A stretch of 12,980 nucleotides of DNA, taken from assembly GCA_964523005.1 (NCBI GenBank), contig CAZFZL010000043.1, positions 1-12,980 of the forward strand. The letters are read 5' to 3'. Numbering within the stretch: position 1 is the stretch's first letter; the number at the start of each line of letters is the position of its first letter. Shown piece by piece: positions 1-8,207 of the stretch. The DNA is from UMGS1307 sp964523005 (GTDB lineage Bacteria > Bacillota > Clostridia > Oscillospirales > CAG-382). The notes under the pieces are model-generated. The model was given only the letters and a program-made list of their open reading frames with translations, was not told the DNA's origin and did no database searches. The translations under genes and the position numbers were made by a program.

Positions 1-29
1 CGCACAGCATGTTTGTCAAGGCTTATTAC

Positions 30-61
30 AAAAAAAGAAGCTTCACTCATGAAGCCTCTTT
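30..61 (-). terminator. Intrinsic terminator of the aromatic operon
   Basis: Just downstream of the aroQ stop, the minus strand reads GAGGCTTCA, loop TGAG, TGAAGCTTC. This is a 9-bp stem with one G-U pair, extendable by three A-T pairs, and seven T residues follow. It fits a Rho-independent terminator ending the long operon transcript. Confidence 0.9.
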
Positions 62-78
62 TTATCCGGATGTTCATT

Positions 79-504
79 TCACCGTGCCGCGAGTATACGC
101 AGCGCCTGCGCGTAGCCTTCAAAGCCCATGCCCTTGACTGTGGCAATACAGGCAGGACGGATATACGATACGCGCCTGAACTCCTCGCGTGTGTCCGGGT
201 CAGAGAGATGTACCTCAACGGCAGGCAGCCCGACCGCCTTGAGCGCGTCGTAAAGCGCGATGCTTGTGTGTGTATACGCACCGGGGTTGATGATTATACC
301 GTCGCTGCCGTAAAGTGCTTCCTGAATGGCGTCAACGAGTGCTCCTTCGTGGTTTGACTGAAAAAACTTTACGCTTACGCTGAGTTTTTTCGCTTCATCG
401 GAGATAAAATCCGTAAGATCCTTATACGTTTTCTTTCCGTATATCTCCGGCTCGCGCACTCCGAGCATATTAAGGTTTGCACCGTTAATCACAAGAATTT
501 TCAC
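79..504 (-). CDS. aroQ: 3-dehydroquinate dehydratase, type II
   Basis: AroQ dehydrates 3-dehydroquinate to 3-dehydroshikimate, the third shikimate-pathway step. The 141-residue length is normal for the dodecameric cytosolic type II family. Visible family motifs are NGANLN (7-12), REPEIYG (17-23) with the catalytic Arg17 and Tyr22, NPGAYTHTS (73-81), and EVHLSDP (97-103) with the catalytic His99. The start is GTG at 504-502, with GGAGGG six bases upstream; the next codons, KILVINGAN, match the usual N-terminus. It overlaps the end of aroE-aroK by 20 nt and is the last gene before the operon terminator. It is unrelated in fold to type I AroD, and no aroD is present in the window. The first motif has Ala where NGPNLN is common, a mild variation. 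Confidence 0.95.
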   Translation of the reverse strand: MKILVINGANLNMLGVREPEIYGKKTYKDLTDFISDEAKKLSVSVKFFQSNHEGALVDAIQEALYGSDGIIINPGAYTHTSIALYDALKAVGLPAVEVHLSDPDTREEFRRVSYIRPACIATVKGMGFEGYAQALRILAAR

Positions 505-1732
505 AGAAATCCCTCCATATCATTTTTGCCGTAATATCCGGCGAAACGTCGTTGATTACCGTTGTGTCGCGAAAGAGTCGGTACAGCGGCAGCCGTTTTG
601 CGTACAGCTCGCTGATGCTGCCAGATCGTGATAGCGGCCGTCCGTCAACGGGTAGCTCATCTGTCGCGCGTTCGATATGATATACTCTTGCACTGCATCT
701 GAGAGGAAGCAGGTTTTGCGGTGACGTCACGGCGCCGCCGCCCGTCATTATTATGACGCCGCGCTGCAATGACGCTGAACGGATCGCTTTTGCTTCGTAT
801 TCACGAAACGCTTTTTCACCATTTTTCCTGAATATATCCTGTACGCTCATCCCTGCGAGCCTTTCGGCTTCCGTGTCGGTGTCGATCGCCCTGCGCCCTG
901 TAATACGCGCAAGGACGTTGCCGACTGTCGTTTTGCCGCAGCCGGGCATACCGATGAGAACGATATTTTTGTCGTCTTTAAAAAGCTTTCTCAGTATGCT
1001 TTCGTCTTTGTCTGTGCCGATGCTTTTTGAGCTGAACAACTCCTGTGCAGCTCTTGCCTGTGCGACGAGCATCGGAAGTCCGCAAGAACATGGAATACCA
1101 AGCGCCTTTGCCTGAAGAAATAACACGGTACGCGGCGGATTGTAAACGAGATCGAGTACACCGCTGCATTTCGGGAAAAGCGATATGTCGATCACTGCTT
1201 TGCAATCGTCCGGAAACGTGCCTACGGGTGTGGCGTTGACAAGAAGTTCGGCATCAGCGTGATTTGCGAGGTTTTCATAATTGTCCGTACCTGTTCTTGA
1301 AACGGTGACGACGCTCCGGCTGCCTTCATTCAAGCATACATACCGGACAGCGAGCTGTGCGCCGCCGCTTCCGAAGATCAGGATCTTCTTGTCCTTAAGG
1401 CTTATCCCAGCGCGCTTTGCCATTGCTGAAAAGCCGCCTGCGTCGGTGTTGTCGCCGAGCAGCGTACCGTCTGCGCACCGAACGACCGTGTTGACGCTGC
1501 CGATCGCCTTAGCACGCTTTGTCAGCTTATCGCACATTGTCAGCACTGTTTTCTTGTACGGTATCGTGACGTTGAGCATCCCTATATCGTCACGGTGCAA
1601 AAAAGCGTACAGATCTTTTTCCTCAAGCTCGTACAGCGCGTAGCCCTTACAGCCGAGCATCGCGTGTATTTGCGGCGAGCGGCTGTGCGAAAGTCTGCTG
1701 CCGATAAGCCCAAAAACCTTATTCCCGTTCAT
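485..1732 (-). CDS. aroE-aroK: Fused shikimate dehydrogenase - shikimate kinase
   Basis: This single 415-residue ORF carries two consecutive pathway enzymes. Residues 1 to about 235 are AroE, which reduces 3-dehydroshikimate to shikimate with NADPH. They include HSRS (16-19) for shikimate binding, NVTIPYK with catalytic Lys60, GDNTD with Asp97, the nucleotide loop GSGGA (121-125) and NATPVG (166-171). Residues of about 254-415 are shikimate kinase, with Walker A GMPGCGKTT (261-269), DTD (284-286), FREYE with Arg310, GGG (331-333) and DGRPLSR in the lid. A short charged linker (about 236-253) joins them, with no stop or frameshift. The start is the ATG of an ATGA overlap with the pheA stop. 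The AroE half is somewhat shorter than free-standing enzymes (about 270 residues). Both active sites look complete, so a working bifunctional enzyme is likely. Confidence 0.95.
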   Translation of the reverse strand: MNGNKVFGLIGSRLSHSRSPQIHAMLGCKGYALYELEEKDLYAFLHRDDIGMLNVTIPYKKTVLTMCDKLTKRAKAIGSVNTVVRCADGTLLGDNTDAGGFSAMAKRAGISLKDKKILIFGSGGAQLAVRYVCLNEGSRSVVTVSRTGTDNYENLANHADAELLVNATPVGTFPDDCKAVIDISLFPKCSGVLDLVYNPPRTVLFLQAKALGIPCSCGLPMLVAQARAAQELFSSKSIGTDKDESILRKLFKDDKNIVLIGMPGCGKTTVGNVLARITGRRAIDTDTEAERLAGMSVQDIFRKNGEKAFREYEAKAIRSASLQRGVIIMTGGGAVTSPQNLLPLRCSARVYHIERATDELPVDGRPLSRSGSISELYAKRLPLYRLFRDTTVINDVSPDITAKMIWRDFCENSCD

Positions 1733-2865
1733 ATAACACAGTAATTGCCGAGGAACGTGAAGCTCTCCGATGTGCGTTCAAGCTCTTCGAGTATCGGCAT
1801 GACGCCTTCGTCACGGACGGAAGCGTTCAGCTCGATGTAAAATACGAACTCAAAGCTGCGGCCCGATACGGGACAGCTTTCGAGCTTTAGCATATTTATA
1901 CCGCGCGACGAAAACATCGAAAGCACGTCGCTCAGACCGCCCGGCTTGTTTGGGCAGGTGACGATCAGGCTGATCCTGTTGGAGCCGGCGTATATTTTGC
2001 ATTCGTTCTCGATGAGTATGAACTTCGTATAGTTGTTGTCACTGTCCTGAATATTGTCGCATAGCGTCTCAAGGCCGTACAGCTCGCGGCAGCTTCCGTT
2101 GGCTATCGCCGCGATGTGTCCATCGCTCATAGCCGCTTCCTTCGCTGCGACCGCAGTATTCGCGCATGGTATTATGTTGACCGATCCTTTGAATTCTGAA
2201 AGAAATACACCGCACTGCGCAATCGCCTGTTCATGCGAACGAATCTCCGTTATGTCGGAAAGCTTCGTACCCTTTTTGACGAGCAGCTCGTACCGGATGT
2301 TGAGCGAAACCGATCGTACTATTGAGAATTTCCGCTTTTCAAGAAGACTGTAAACAGACCTGACGGAACCGCCCGTGTTGTTTTCTATCGGAAGCACGCC
2401 GTAGCGGCACAGCCCGGAGCCGACAGCGTCGAACACTGCCTGAAACGTTTTCACAAACATTATGTCACCTTCGGGCAGCATTCTTTCGCAAGCGAGCTGT
2501 GAATTTGCTCCGTCTAATCCCTGACACGCTACCGTGCCCGTTCGCTCAAAAACCGTCTCTGCCGGCAGCAGTGCTTTTTCCACCTTGGAAAGTATCTCAG
2601 CGGCTCCGCTGAAGCGGTCGCGCTGTGCTGCTTTGGAAAGCTCTATGAGCTTTGTGAAAAACTGATATGCGTATTCTTGCTTGTCTTTCGCTTCTTCCTT
2701 TACGCGCCTGAGTATCTCGCGCTCGCGCGACCTGTCGGTTATCGGAAGGGAATGCTCGTTTTTGTATTCAGCGACGTCCTCCGCAAGCTCCATGCGTTCG
2801 AGAAACAGCGAGAGAAGCTGTTCGTCTATCCCGTTAATTTTCGACCTTATTTCTTCTATTTCCAT
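1729..2865 (-). CDS. pheA: Bifunctional chorismate mutase / prephenate dehydratase
   Basis: PheA converts chorismate to prephenate and then to phenylpyruvate, the committed phenylalanine branch. Residues 1 to about 85 are an AroQ-class chorismate mutase with Arg7, Arg24, Lys35, Asp44, Arg47 and Glu48 at the expected places. Residues of about 108-285 are prephenate dehydratase (LPIENNTGGSV at 158-168, SHEQAIAQC at 210-218). Residues of about 297-378 are an ACT domain. Three conserved motifs deviate. The dehydratase TRF motif reads TKF (280-282). The ACT motifs GALV and ESRP, which bind phenylalanine in the E. coli enzyme, read GGLS (309-312) and ESCP (329-332). Length (378) is normal. The start is ATG, and the AGGAG site lies in the last codons of aroC, whose stop is 4 nt away. 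Feedback inhibition may therefore be altered; this is inference. Confidence 0.95.
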   Translation of the reverse strand: MEIEEIRSKINGIDEQLLSLFLERMELAEDVAEYKNEHSLPITDRSREREILRRVKEEAKDKQEYAYQFFTKLIELSKAAQRDRFSGAAEILSKVEKALLPAETVFERTGTVACQGLDGANSQLACERMLPEGDIMFVKTFQAVFDAVGSGLCRYGVLPIENNTGGSVRSVYSLLEKRKFSIVRSVSLNIRYELLVKKGTKLSDITEIRSHEQAIAQCGVFLSEFKGSVNIIPCANTAVAAKEAAMSDGHIAAIANGSCRELYGLETLCDNIQDSDNNYTKFILIENECKIYAGSNRISLIVTCPNKPGGLSDVLSMFSSRGINMLKLESCPVSGRSFEFVFYIELNASVRDEGVMPILEELERTSESFTFLGNYCVI

Positions 2866-2869
2866 CGGT

Positions 2870-3949
2870 TCAATTCTCCTGTATAATATCGAGTAATGTC
2901 AGAGCACAGAGCGCTTCGACGACAGGTACTGCGCGGTGTGCAATACACGGATCGTGCCTGCCTTTAATGTTTATAACGGTGTTCTTGCGTTCCGTCAGGC
3001 TCACCGTTTCCTGTTCGAGTGCGATAGAAGGCGTTGGCTTGACGGCGACGCGCAGCGTTATCGGCATCCCGTCGGAGATGCCTCCGAGTATACCGCCGCA
3101 GTTGTTAGTGACAGTCGAAATGTTTCTGTTTTCGTCGGTAGTGAAAGGGTCGTTGTTTTGTGAGCCGCGCAGCGCCGTGCCTGCAAACCCAGAACCGAAC
3201 TCAACGCCCTTTACGCCGGGTATTGCGAACATCGCGTATGAGAGCCGCCCTTCAAGTCCGCCGAACAGTGCATCGCCTTTTCCGGCAGGAAGCCCTATTG
3301 CGGCGCATTCGATGATACCGCCGACGGAATCGCCCTCTGACGCGGCTTCGAGTATATGTGCTTTCATTTCAGCTTGGCACGCGTCGTTTATGACAGGCAG
3401 CTCCTTTGCGCTTATCTTATCAAAAAGCTCCTTCGTCGGAACGAGAGGGAACAAATCGTCGCTGCATCCGGCTGCACTCGCCAGATGCGCGCCTATATAG
3501 ATATTCTTTTTTTCAAGTATCTGCAGTGCTATGCCGCCTGCCGCGCATATCGGCGCCGTCAGCCTTCCGGAAAAATGACCGCCTCCGCGCATATCGGCGC
3601 TCCCGTTCCACTTGATATACGCCGTATAGTCGGCGTGGCCCGGACGCGGAGTGTCGGCGATGCTTTCGTAATCCGACGAGCGCCTGTCGGAATTTTTTAT
3701 GACAATACATACGGGGCTTCCGCAGGTCTTGCCGTCACGGATGCCCGATATGAATTCGGGGCGGTCGCTTTCCGCGCGTGAAGTAGACATAATGTTTCTG
3801 CCGCCGCGCCGTCTGTCCATAAAGCGCGTCAGCTTATCCGTATCGACCGTGAAGCCGGACGGAAGTCCGTCAACAACAGCGCCTATCGAATCTCCGTGCG
3901 ACTGTCCGAAAATGCTCACACGCACGTTCTTTCCGAATTCAGATGGCAT
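2870..3949 (-). CDS. aroC: Chorismate synthase
   Basis: AroC removes phosphate from 5-enolpyruvylshikimate 3-phosphate to give chorismate, using reduced FMN. The 359-residue protein shows FGQSHG (14-19) with His18, the arginine-rich DRRRGGR (45-51), RGGGHFSGR (121-129) with His125, and the C-terminal GRHDPCIAHR (330-339). These are the FMN- and substrate-binding signatures of the family, in the form with GHFSGR rather than GRSSAR. The open frame extends 46 codons further upstream, but that stretch lies wholly inside aroA in another frame and matches nothing. ATG at 3949-3947 has GGAGG eight bases upstream and begins the usual MPSEFGKNVRV. The gene overlaps the aroA end by 11 nt. No FMN reductase domain is fused to it. 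Confidence 0.95.
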   Translation of the reverse strand: MPSEFGKNVRVSIFGQSHGDSIGAVVDGLPSGFTVDTDKLTRFMDRRRGGRNIMSTSRAESDRPEFISGIRDGKTCGSPVCIVIKNSDRRSSDYESIADTPRPGHADYTAYIKWNGSADMRGGGHFSGRLTAPICAAGGIALQILEKKNIYIGAHLASAAGCSDDLFPLVPTKELFDKISAKELPVINDACQAEMKAHILEAASEGDSVGGIIECAAIGLPAGKGDALFGGLEGRLSYAMFAIPGVKGVEFGSGFAGTALRGSQNNDPFTTDENRNISTVTNNCGGILGGISDGMPITLRVAVKPTPSIALEQETVSLTERKNTVINIKGRHDPCIAHRAVPVVEALCALTLLDIIQEN

Positions 3950-5198
3950 ATGCTTTTCCTCCCAATGCTTTGAAGTCGTCGAAAAACGACGGATACGATT
4001 TGGCGACTGCCTGAGCACCCTTGAGAATAACGTCTCCCGATGCGTAAGCGCCTGCGATCGCGCCTGCCATAACGAGGCGATGATCATTGCGGCAGTCGAC
4101 GGTGCCGCCCTTCAGTCCGGTGCCTTCGACAATCAGACTGTCCTTTGCTTCGACGGCTTTGCCGCCGAGCGATGTTATCATGTCAAAACACGCGCTGAGT
4201 CTGTCACTTTCCTTGAGACGAAGCCGCGCTGCGCCCTTAAAGACGCTCGTGCCGCTGCCGAGAGCGGCAAGCACCGCAAGGATCGGAAGAAGATCAGGGC
4301 AGCCGCTGACATCGGCGCTGATGCTCTTGCGGCATAGCTGAGAAGCACAGACGCTGTGTCCACTTGTCTGAACATCCGCACCGAAATCCTTCAGCAGACC
4401 GAATACAGCGCGGTCGCTCTGCGGCGAGTGCGTATCGATACCTTTTACACTGACCTTTGAGCCGAGCGCACCTGCCGCAAGAAAGAATGCGGCGTTCGAT
4501 ATATCGCCTTCCGGCAGCGCGGCGCCGGGTGAAACGTATTTTACCGGAGCGTCGATCCTGAATCCGTTCGGCGTGCGTGTCGGAATGACCCCGAAACGCT
4601 CCATCGCCGACAACGTCATGTCAATATAGCCTTCCGACTCACAAGGCGAAGTCAGTATGATCTCAGACGGGGCATCGAGCAGCGGAAGCGCGAACAGCAG
4701 TCCGCTTATATACTGTGAGCTGACGTTTCCTGCGATCCGGTATTCACCCGGAGACAGCGTGCCGGAAACGCAGAACGGAAGCTTATGCGATGAAAATACA
4801 ATGCCATGCTCCTCAAGCACCGTGAGCAGCTCGCCGATGGGACGCTCCGGCAGCCTTCCGCTCCCCGAAAAGTAAGTACGCGCACCGCAGCCGAGCGCTG
4901 CCATAACAGGGATGAGAAACCTCAGTGTAGAGCCGCTTTCACGGCAGTCGAGCGATGCCGGCAACAGCGGATCCTCCGGAGGGGTGATCGTGAGAAGCGA
5001 GCTTTCGCGCTTTATTTTACAGCCGGCGGCGGCAAGGCACGAGAGCGTCGTATCTATATCCTCCGAGAGGGTGTTCATGCTCAATGCGAGCGGTTCTCCG
5101 GAAAGGAAAGCGCAGATGAGAAGCCTGTGCACGTCGGATTTTGAAGGTATAGCGTTGACCGTACCGGAAAGCACAGCAGGAGAAACACATATATCCAT
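3939..5198 (-). CDS. aroA: 3-phosphoshikimate 1-carboxyvinyltransferase (EPSP synthase)
   Basis: AroA transfers the enolpyruvyl group of phosphoenolpyruvate to shikimate 3-phosphate, the sixth pathway step and the glyphosate target in sensitive enzymes. The 419-residue protein carries IPSKSDVHR (17-25) with Lys20 and Arg25, CRESGSTLRF (85-94) in place of the common GNAGTxxR loop, SSQYISG (160-166), Asp302 in the catalytic-aspartate position, KESDR (329-333), NDHR (371-374) and Lys400. A GTG three bases upstream (5201) is also possible. I chose ATG at 5198 because GGAGG is seven bases away and the ATG forms a TGATG junction with the aroB stop. Glyphosate tolerance cannot be judged by eye: the residue equivalent to E. 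coli Gly96 is still glycine, but its neighbours differ. Confidence 0.94.
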   Translation of the reverse strand: MDICVSPAVLSGTVNAIPSKSDVHRLLICAFLSGEPLALSMNTLSEDIDTTLSCLAAAGCKIKRESSLLTITPPEDPLLPASLDCRESGSTLRFLIPVMAALGCGARTYFSGSGRLPERPIGELLTVLEEHGIVFSSHKLPFCVSGTLSPGEYRIAGNVSSQYISGLLFALPLLDAPSEIILTSPCESEGYIDMTLSAMERFGVIPTRTPNGFRIDAPVKYVSPGAALPEGDISNAAFFLAAGALGSKVSVKGIDTHSPQSDRAVFGLLKDFGADVQTSGHSVCASQLCRKSISADVSGCPDLLPILAVLAALGSGTSVFKGAARLRLKESDRLSACFDMITSLGGKAVEAKDSLIVEGTGLKGGTVDCRNDHRLVMAGAIAGAYASGDVILKGAQAVAKSYPSFFDDFKALGGKAYAI

Positions 5199-6265
5199 CA
5201 CGCTTCCTCCATGCCTTTGCAGTATACACGCCTAAGCTCGTTCAACTTAGTCTCAACGAGCCTGACGCTGCCTATGCCCGTCGGCATGACGAGCGTTATC
5301 GAGTCGCCGGTGCGTTTCTTGTCGTAAAGCGCCTGCGCTGCCATATCTTTTGCACAAAAGCCGCATGAAAAGGGCAGTCCGCAGTTTTCAAGTGCGCGCC
5401 TGACTCGCTTCGGAAGCTCTTCGTTTGCATAACGTAGCTCAAATGCGACGCGTGCCATTATCATTAGTCCCTGTGCAACGGCATATCCGTGCGGCACGGT
5501 GTAGCTGCTGAGCTTTTCTATCGCGTGTGCCGGCGTATGACCGAGGTTGAGTATCTTCCGAAGCCCTTCCTCCCGTTCGTCTGCCTCTACGGTCTTTCCC
5601 TTGAATTCAACGCAGCGTCTGATTATTTCCCCGGCGTTTTTGATAATATCTCCTGTTTCAAGTAGCGTGAACAGCTCCTCGCCTGCAAGCACACCGGTTT
5701 TCACCGCTTCCGCGGCGCCGCACGCGAGTACTTCCTCGGGAAGGGTCGAAAGCGTATCAGTATCGCACACCACGAGCGCCGGTTGGCAGAACAGTCCCGC
5801 GAGGTTCTTGCCTGCCTTCAGATCAACTGCCGTCTTGCCGCCGACCGATGAATCCACTGCGGCGAGCAGTGACGTGGGTATCTGAACGTATTCTATTCCG
5901 CGCATATAGCAGCCGGCTGCGAATCCGGTGAGATCGCCGGTGACGCCGCCGCCGAGCGCAACCATACAGTCGCGGCGCGTCAGATGCTTTTTTGCCGCGT
6001 ACTCAAGTATATCGGAAAGTGTTTCAAAATTTTTCGAGCTTTCTCCGGCGGGAAAAACGAAGCTGCAAACGTCAAATCCTGCGTTTTTCAGCGACGCGAC
6101 GACCTTTTCGAGATATAACGGCGCGACGTTCGAATCCGTCACTATCAGTGCACTTGAAGCGCCGCCTACGGCGTCCTTTACGAGCTTTCCGACATCGTAT
6201 AGCAGCTTGCTGCCAATATGCACATCGTATCCGCCATGCGTATTTATACGTACAGTTTCAGACAT
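5198..6265 (-). CDS. aroB: 3-dehydroquinate synthase
   Basis: AroB cyclises DAHP to 3-dehydroquinate, using NAD+ and a divalent metal, the second pathway step. The 355-residue protein has PAGESSK (72-78), the nucleotide loop GGGVTGDLTGF (105-115), IPTSLLAAVDSSVGGKTAV (129-147), and metal ligands Glu186 in GAAEAVK, His243 in NLGHT and His259 in PHGYA. The usual LGHTFGHAIE reads LGHTPAHAIE, and HGEAV reads HGYAV. Both are tolerable variants that leave the ligands in place. An 18-codon upstream extension is open but lies inside tyrA and is unlike the family. ATG at 6265 has AGGAGG six bases upstream and forms a TGATG junction with the tyrA stop. Function is confident. Confidence 0.95.
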   Translation of the reverse strand: MSETVRINTHGGYDVHIGSKLLYDVGKLVKDAVGGASSALIVTDSNVAPLYLEKVVASLKNAGFDVCSFVFPAGESSKNFETLSDILEYAAKKHLTRRDCMVALGGGVTGDLTGFAAGCYMRGIEYVQIPTSLLAAVDSSVGGKTAVDLKAGKNLAGLFCQPALVVCDTDTLSTLPEEVLACGAAEAVKTGVLAGEELFTLLETGDIIKNAGEIIRRCVEFKGKTVEADEREEGLRKILNLGHTPAHAIEKLSSYTVPHGYAVAQGLMIMARVAFELRYANEELPKRVRRALENCGLPFSCGFCAKDMAAQALYDKKRTGDSITLVMPTGIGSVRLVETKLNELRRVYCKGMEEA

Positions 6266-7101
6266 CAGCTTCCTCCTGCCGTGATTTTTTTCTCGCGACC
6301 CTCGCGAAGCAACGCGCACAGCGCAGCGGCATCGCGTGACGTGAGCGCCTCACGAAATTTTTCAAGATTATCGATCATCAGTGACAGCTCTTCTTCGAGA
6401 TTGTCGGCATTGTCGACAAACAGCTCAGTCCACATATTTTCGTCAAGAAATGCGACACGCGACATGTCGCAAAAGCTGCCTGCCGAATAGCCTCTGTGCT
6501 CCTGCGCACGCGGTGATTTTATATAAGAGCTTGAAATGATATGAGGCATCTGTGAGGTGAACGCTATCATTTTGTCGTGCTTTTCCGGATCGGAATATAC
6601 CATGCGCGCGAAGCCGATGTCCGTGAAAAATCTGTCGAGCCTTTCGAGCGCTTCAGGCGTGGCGGTTCCGTCCGGCGTTAGGATCACGCTCGCTGAATCG
6701 AAAAGGCTTTCAACAGCGTTCCCGAAGCCCTGGCGTTCCTTGCCTGCCATCGGATGCGCTCCTATATAAGTAAATTTGTACTTGTCTGCATATTTGTGAA
6801 ACGGCGCGTAAACGGCGCGCTTCACGCCGCACAGATCGGTGAGTATTGCTCCCTTAGCTATGTATTCAGCGTTTTCTGCGACGTAGTCGACTGCGTATTG
6901 CGGACGCAGCGCAACGAATATCATGTCACATTCGCCTGTGTTGTCCTTAGTGAGCACGGCATCGTATGCGTTCCACATCCGTGCGAGAAGCATGGTCTCA
7001 TTGTCAGTGTCATAAGCATACACTGTGTGTCCTGTGCGCGCCTTGACCGCCTTCGCGAGCGAGCCGCCGATAAGTCCGAGGCCGACGATCCCTATGACCA
7101 T
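6265..7101 (-). CDS. tyrA: Prephenate dehydrogenase
   Basis: TyrA oxidatively decarboxylates prephenate to 4-hydroxyphenylpyruvate, the committed tyrosine step. The 278-residue protein starts with a Rossmann motif GLGLIGGS (7-14). An acidic residue at the end of the second strand (Asp31) favours NAD+ over NADP+. GAHPMAG (114-120) carries the conserved active-site His116, and a helical C-terminal dimerisation domain follows. There is no ACT domain, unlike many Firmicute TyrA proteins, so direct allosteric inhibition through such a domain is not expected. The ATG is one base after the aroF TAA stop, with GGAGG overlapping the end of aroF, so translation is probably coupled. A specificity for arogenate instead of prephenate cannot be excluded by eye; PheA in the same operon supports prephenate. 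Confidence 0.93.
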   Translation of the reverse strand: MVIGIVGLGLIGGSLAKAVKARTGHTVYAYDTDNETMLLARMWNAYDAVLTKDNTGECDMIFVALRPQYAVDYVAENAEYIAKGAILTDLCGVKRAVYAPFHKYADKYKFTYIGAHPMAGKERQGFGNAVESLFDSASVILTPDGTATPEALERLDRFFTDIGFARMVYSDPEKHDKMIAFTSQMPHIISSSYIKSPRAQEHRGYSAGSFCDMSRVAFLDENMWTELFVDNADNLEEELSLMIDNLEKFREALTSRDAAALCALLREGREKKITAGGS

Positions 7102-7102
7102 T

Positions 7103-8131
7103 TTACGCCTCCCTCTCAGCTTCGCCGAAGTCTTTCATGAATACGTGCAGTGCGTTTATCTTTTTGCACAGCGAATCGAATGCGTCCGGCTTGATCGACT
7201 GCGGTCCGTCTGAGAAGGCGTGGGCAGGATCATTGTGTACTTCAATGAGAAGCCCGTCCGCACCGCCGGCAACCGCCGCGAGTGCAAGTGGTTCAACGAG
7301 CGACGCTTTACCCGATGCGTGGCTCGGATCGACGATAACAGGGAAGTGCGAGAGCTTTTTAAGCACCGGTATGGCGGCTATATCGAGCGTGTTGCGTGTG
7401 TAAGTTTCGAAGGTGCGTATACCGCGTTCGCAGAGTATGATGTTTTCGTTGCCCTCTGACATGACGTATTCGGCGCTCATGAGCCATTCCTCATATGTCG
7501 CTGACATACCACGCTTTATCATTACGGGCTTGTCCTGTGCGCCGAGCTCCTTGAGGAGGTTGAAATTTTGCATATTGCGTGCGCCTACCTGTATTATGTC
7601 AACGTCATCGAATAACGGAAGCTGAGAGATCTCCATGATCTCCGTCACGAGCGGCAGTCCGGTCACCTCGCGCGCAAGCTTGAGCAGCCGCAGCCCCTCA
7701 GCGCCGAGCCCCTGGAATGAATACGGCGATGTGCGCGGCTTGAACGCGCCGCCTCTGAGTATCGTAGCGCCGCTTTTCTTGATGGCTTTGGCGATACCGA
7801 CTATCTGTTCCTCCGATTCAACAGAGCAGGGACCTGCCATGACCGTAAGCGCTCCGCCGCCTATCTGTACGCCGCGCACGTTGATCACAGTGTCTTCAAG
7901 ATGAAATTTGCGGTTCGCGTTTTTATAAGGCTCCTGGATACGCTTGACTGTTTCAACTATGTCGAGCGCTGAGATGAGGTCCATATCGAGCTTCGTTGTG
8001 TCGCCGATAAGACCGAGTATCATTCGTGAATCGCCTATGCTTGTATGTATTGTGATGTTCTTGCTTTCAAGCCATTTTTTCAGGTTATCAAGCTGCTGCT
8101 GATCGGGATTCGGTCTGAGTACTACTATCAT
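7103..8131 (-). CDS. aroF: 3-deoxy-7-phosphoheptulonate (DAHP) synthase, type I-beta
   Basis: This enzyme condenses phosphoenolpyruvate and erythrose 4-phosphate into DAHP, the entry step of the pathway. Residues 1 to about 70 form the small N-terminal ferredoxin-like regulatory domain, starting MIVVLRPNPD. The barrel follows, with GPCSVES (100-106, metal ligand Cys102), RGGAFKPRTSPYSFQG (126-141), KRG (206-208), CERGIRTFE (234-242), DPSHASG (268-274, His271), Glu297 in IEVHNDP, and Asp308. In enzymes of this type the N-terminal domain mediates feedback inhibition; that role is family knowledge. No chorismate mutase is fused. It is the first structural gene, 42 nt after the attenuator U-tract, with GAGAGG 11 nt before the ATG. 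The symbol varies between species (aroA in Bacillus, aroF or aroG elsewhere). Confidence 0.95.
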   Translation of the reverse strand: MIVVLRPNPDQQQLDNLKKWLESKNITIHTSIGDSRMILGLIGDTTKLDMDLISALDIVETVKRIQEPYKNANRKFHLEDTVINVRGVQIGGGALTVMAGPCSVESEEQIVGIAKAIKKSGATILRGGAFKPRTSPYSFQGLGAEGLRLLKLAREVTGLPLVTEIMEISQLPLFDDVDIIQVGARNMQNFNLLKELGAQDKPVMIKRGMSATYEEWLMSAEYVMSEGNENIILCERGIRTFETYTRNTLDIAAIPVLKKLSHFPVIVDPSHASGKASLVEPLALAAVAGGADGLLIEVHNDPAHAFSDGPQSIKPDAFDSLCKKINALHVFMKDFGEAEREA

Positions 8132-8172
8132 TTTTTATTGTTCCTCTCTGGATGTTCGTTCTTTACTATTTT

Positions 8173-8206
8173 AAAAATAAAAGCCCGCAGCCGGAAGGCA
8201 GCGAGC
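8173..8206 (-). terminator. Attenuator-type intrinsic terminator between leader ORF and aroF
   Basis: On the minus strand a GC-rich stem of ten pairs (8206-8197 with 8192-8183), with one T-T mismatch, one G-U pair and a UUCC loop, is followed directly by TTTTATTTTT (8182-8173). It lies 41 nt after the leader stop and 42 nt before the aroF start, inside the transcript. It would therefore stop transcription before the structural genes unless an alternative structure forms. No T-box consensus (GGTGGNACCGCG) overlaps it. Confidence 0.88.
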
Positions 8207-8207
8207 G

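Noticed and set aside
1..29. TTGACA on the minus strand at 19-14 as a promoter of a downstream gene
   Set aside because: The -10 region would lie outside the window, so it cannot be assessed.
2967..3500. Long plus-strand open frame of about 177 codons opposite aroC
   Set aside because: It mirrors the codon pattern of aroC, has Ser/Pro-rich meaningless content and no ribosome binding site. The same applies to other plus-strand frames across 79-8131.
3950..4087. A 46-codon N-terminal extension of aroC
   Set aside because: It lies fully inside aroA in another frame, does not resemble chorismate synthase, and the ATG at 3949 has an excellent ribosome binding site.
6266..6319. An 18-codon N-terminal extension of aroB
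   Set aside because: It overlaps tyrA, is unlike the family, and the TGATG start at 6265 has AGGAGG at ideal spacing.
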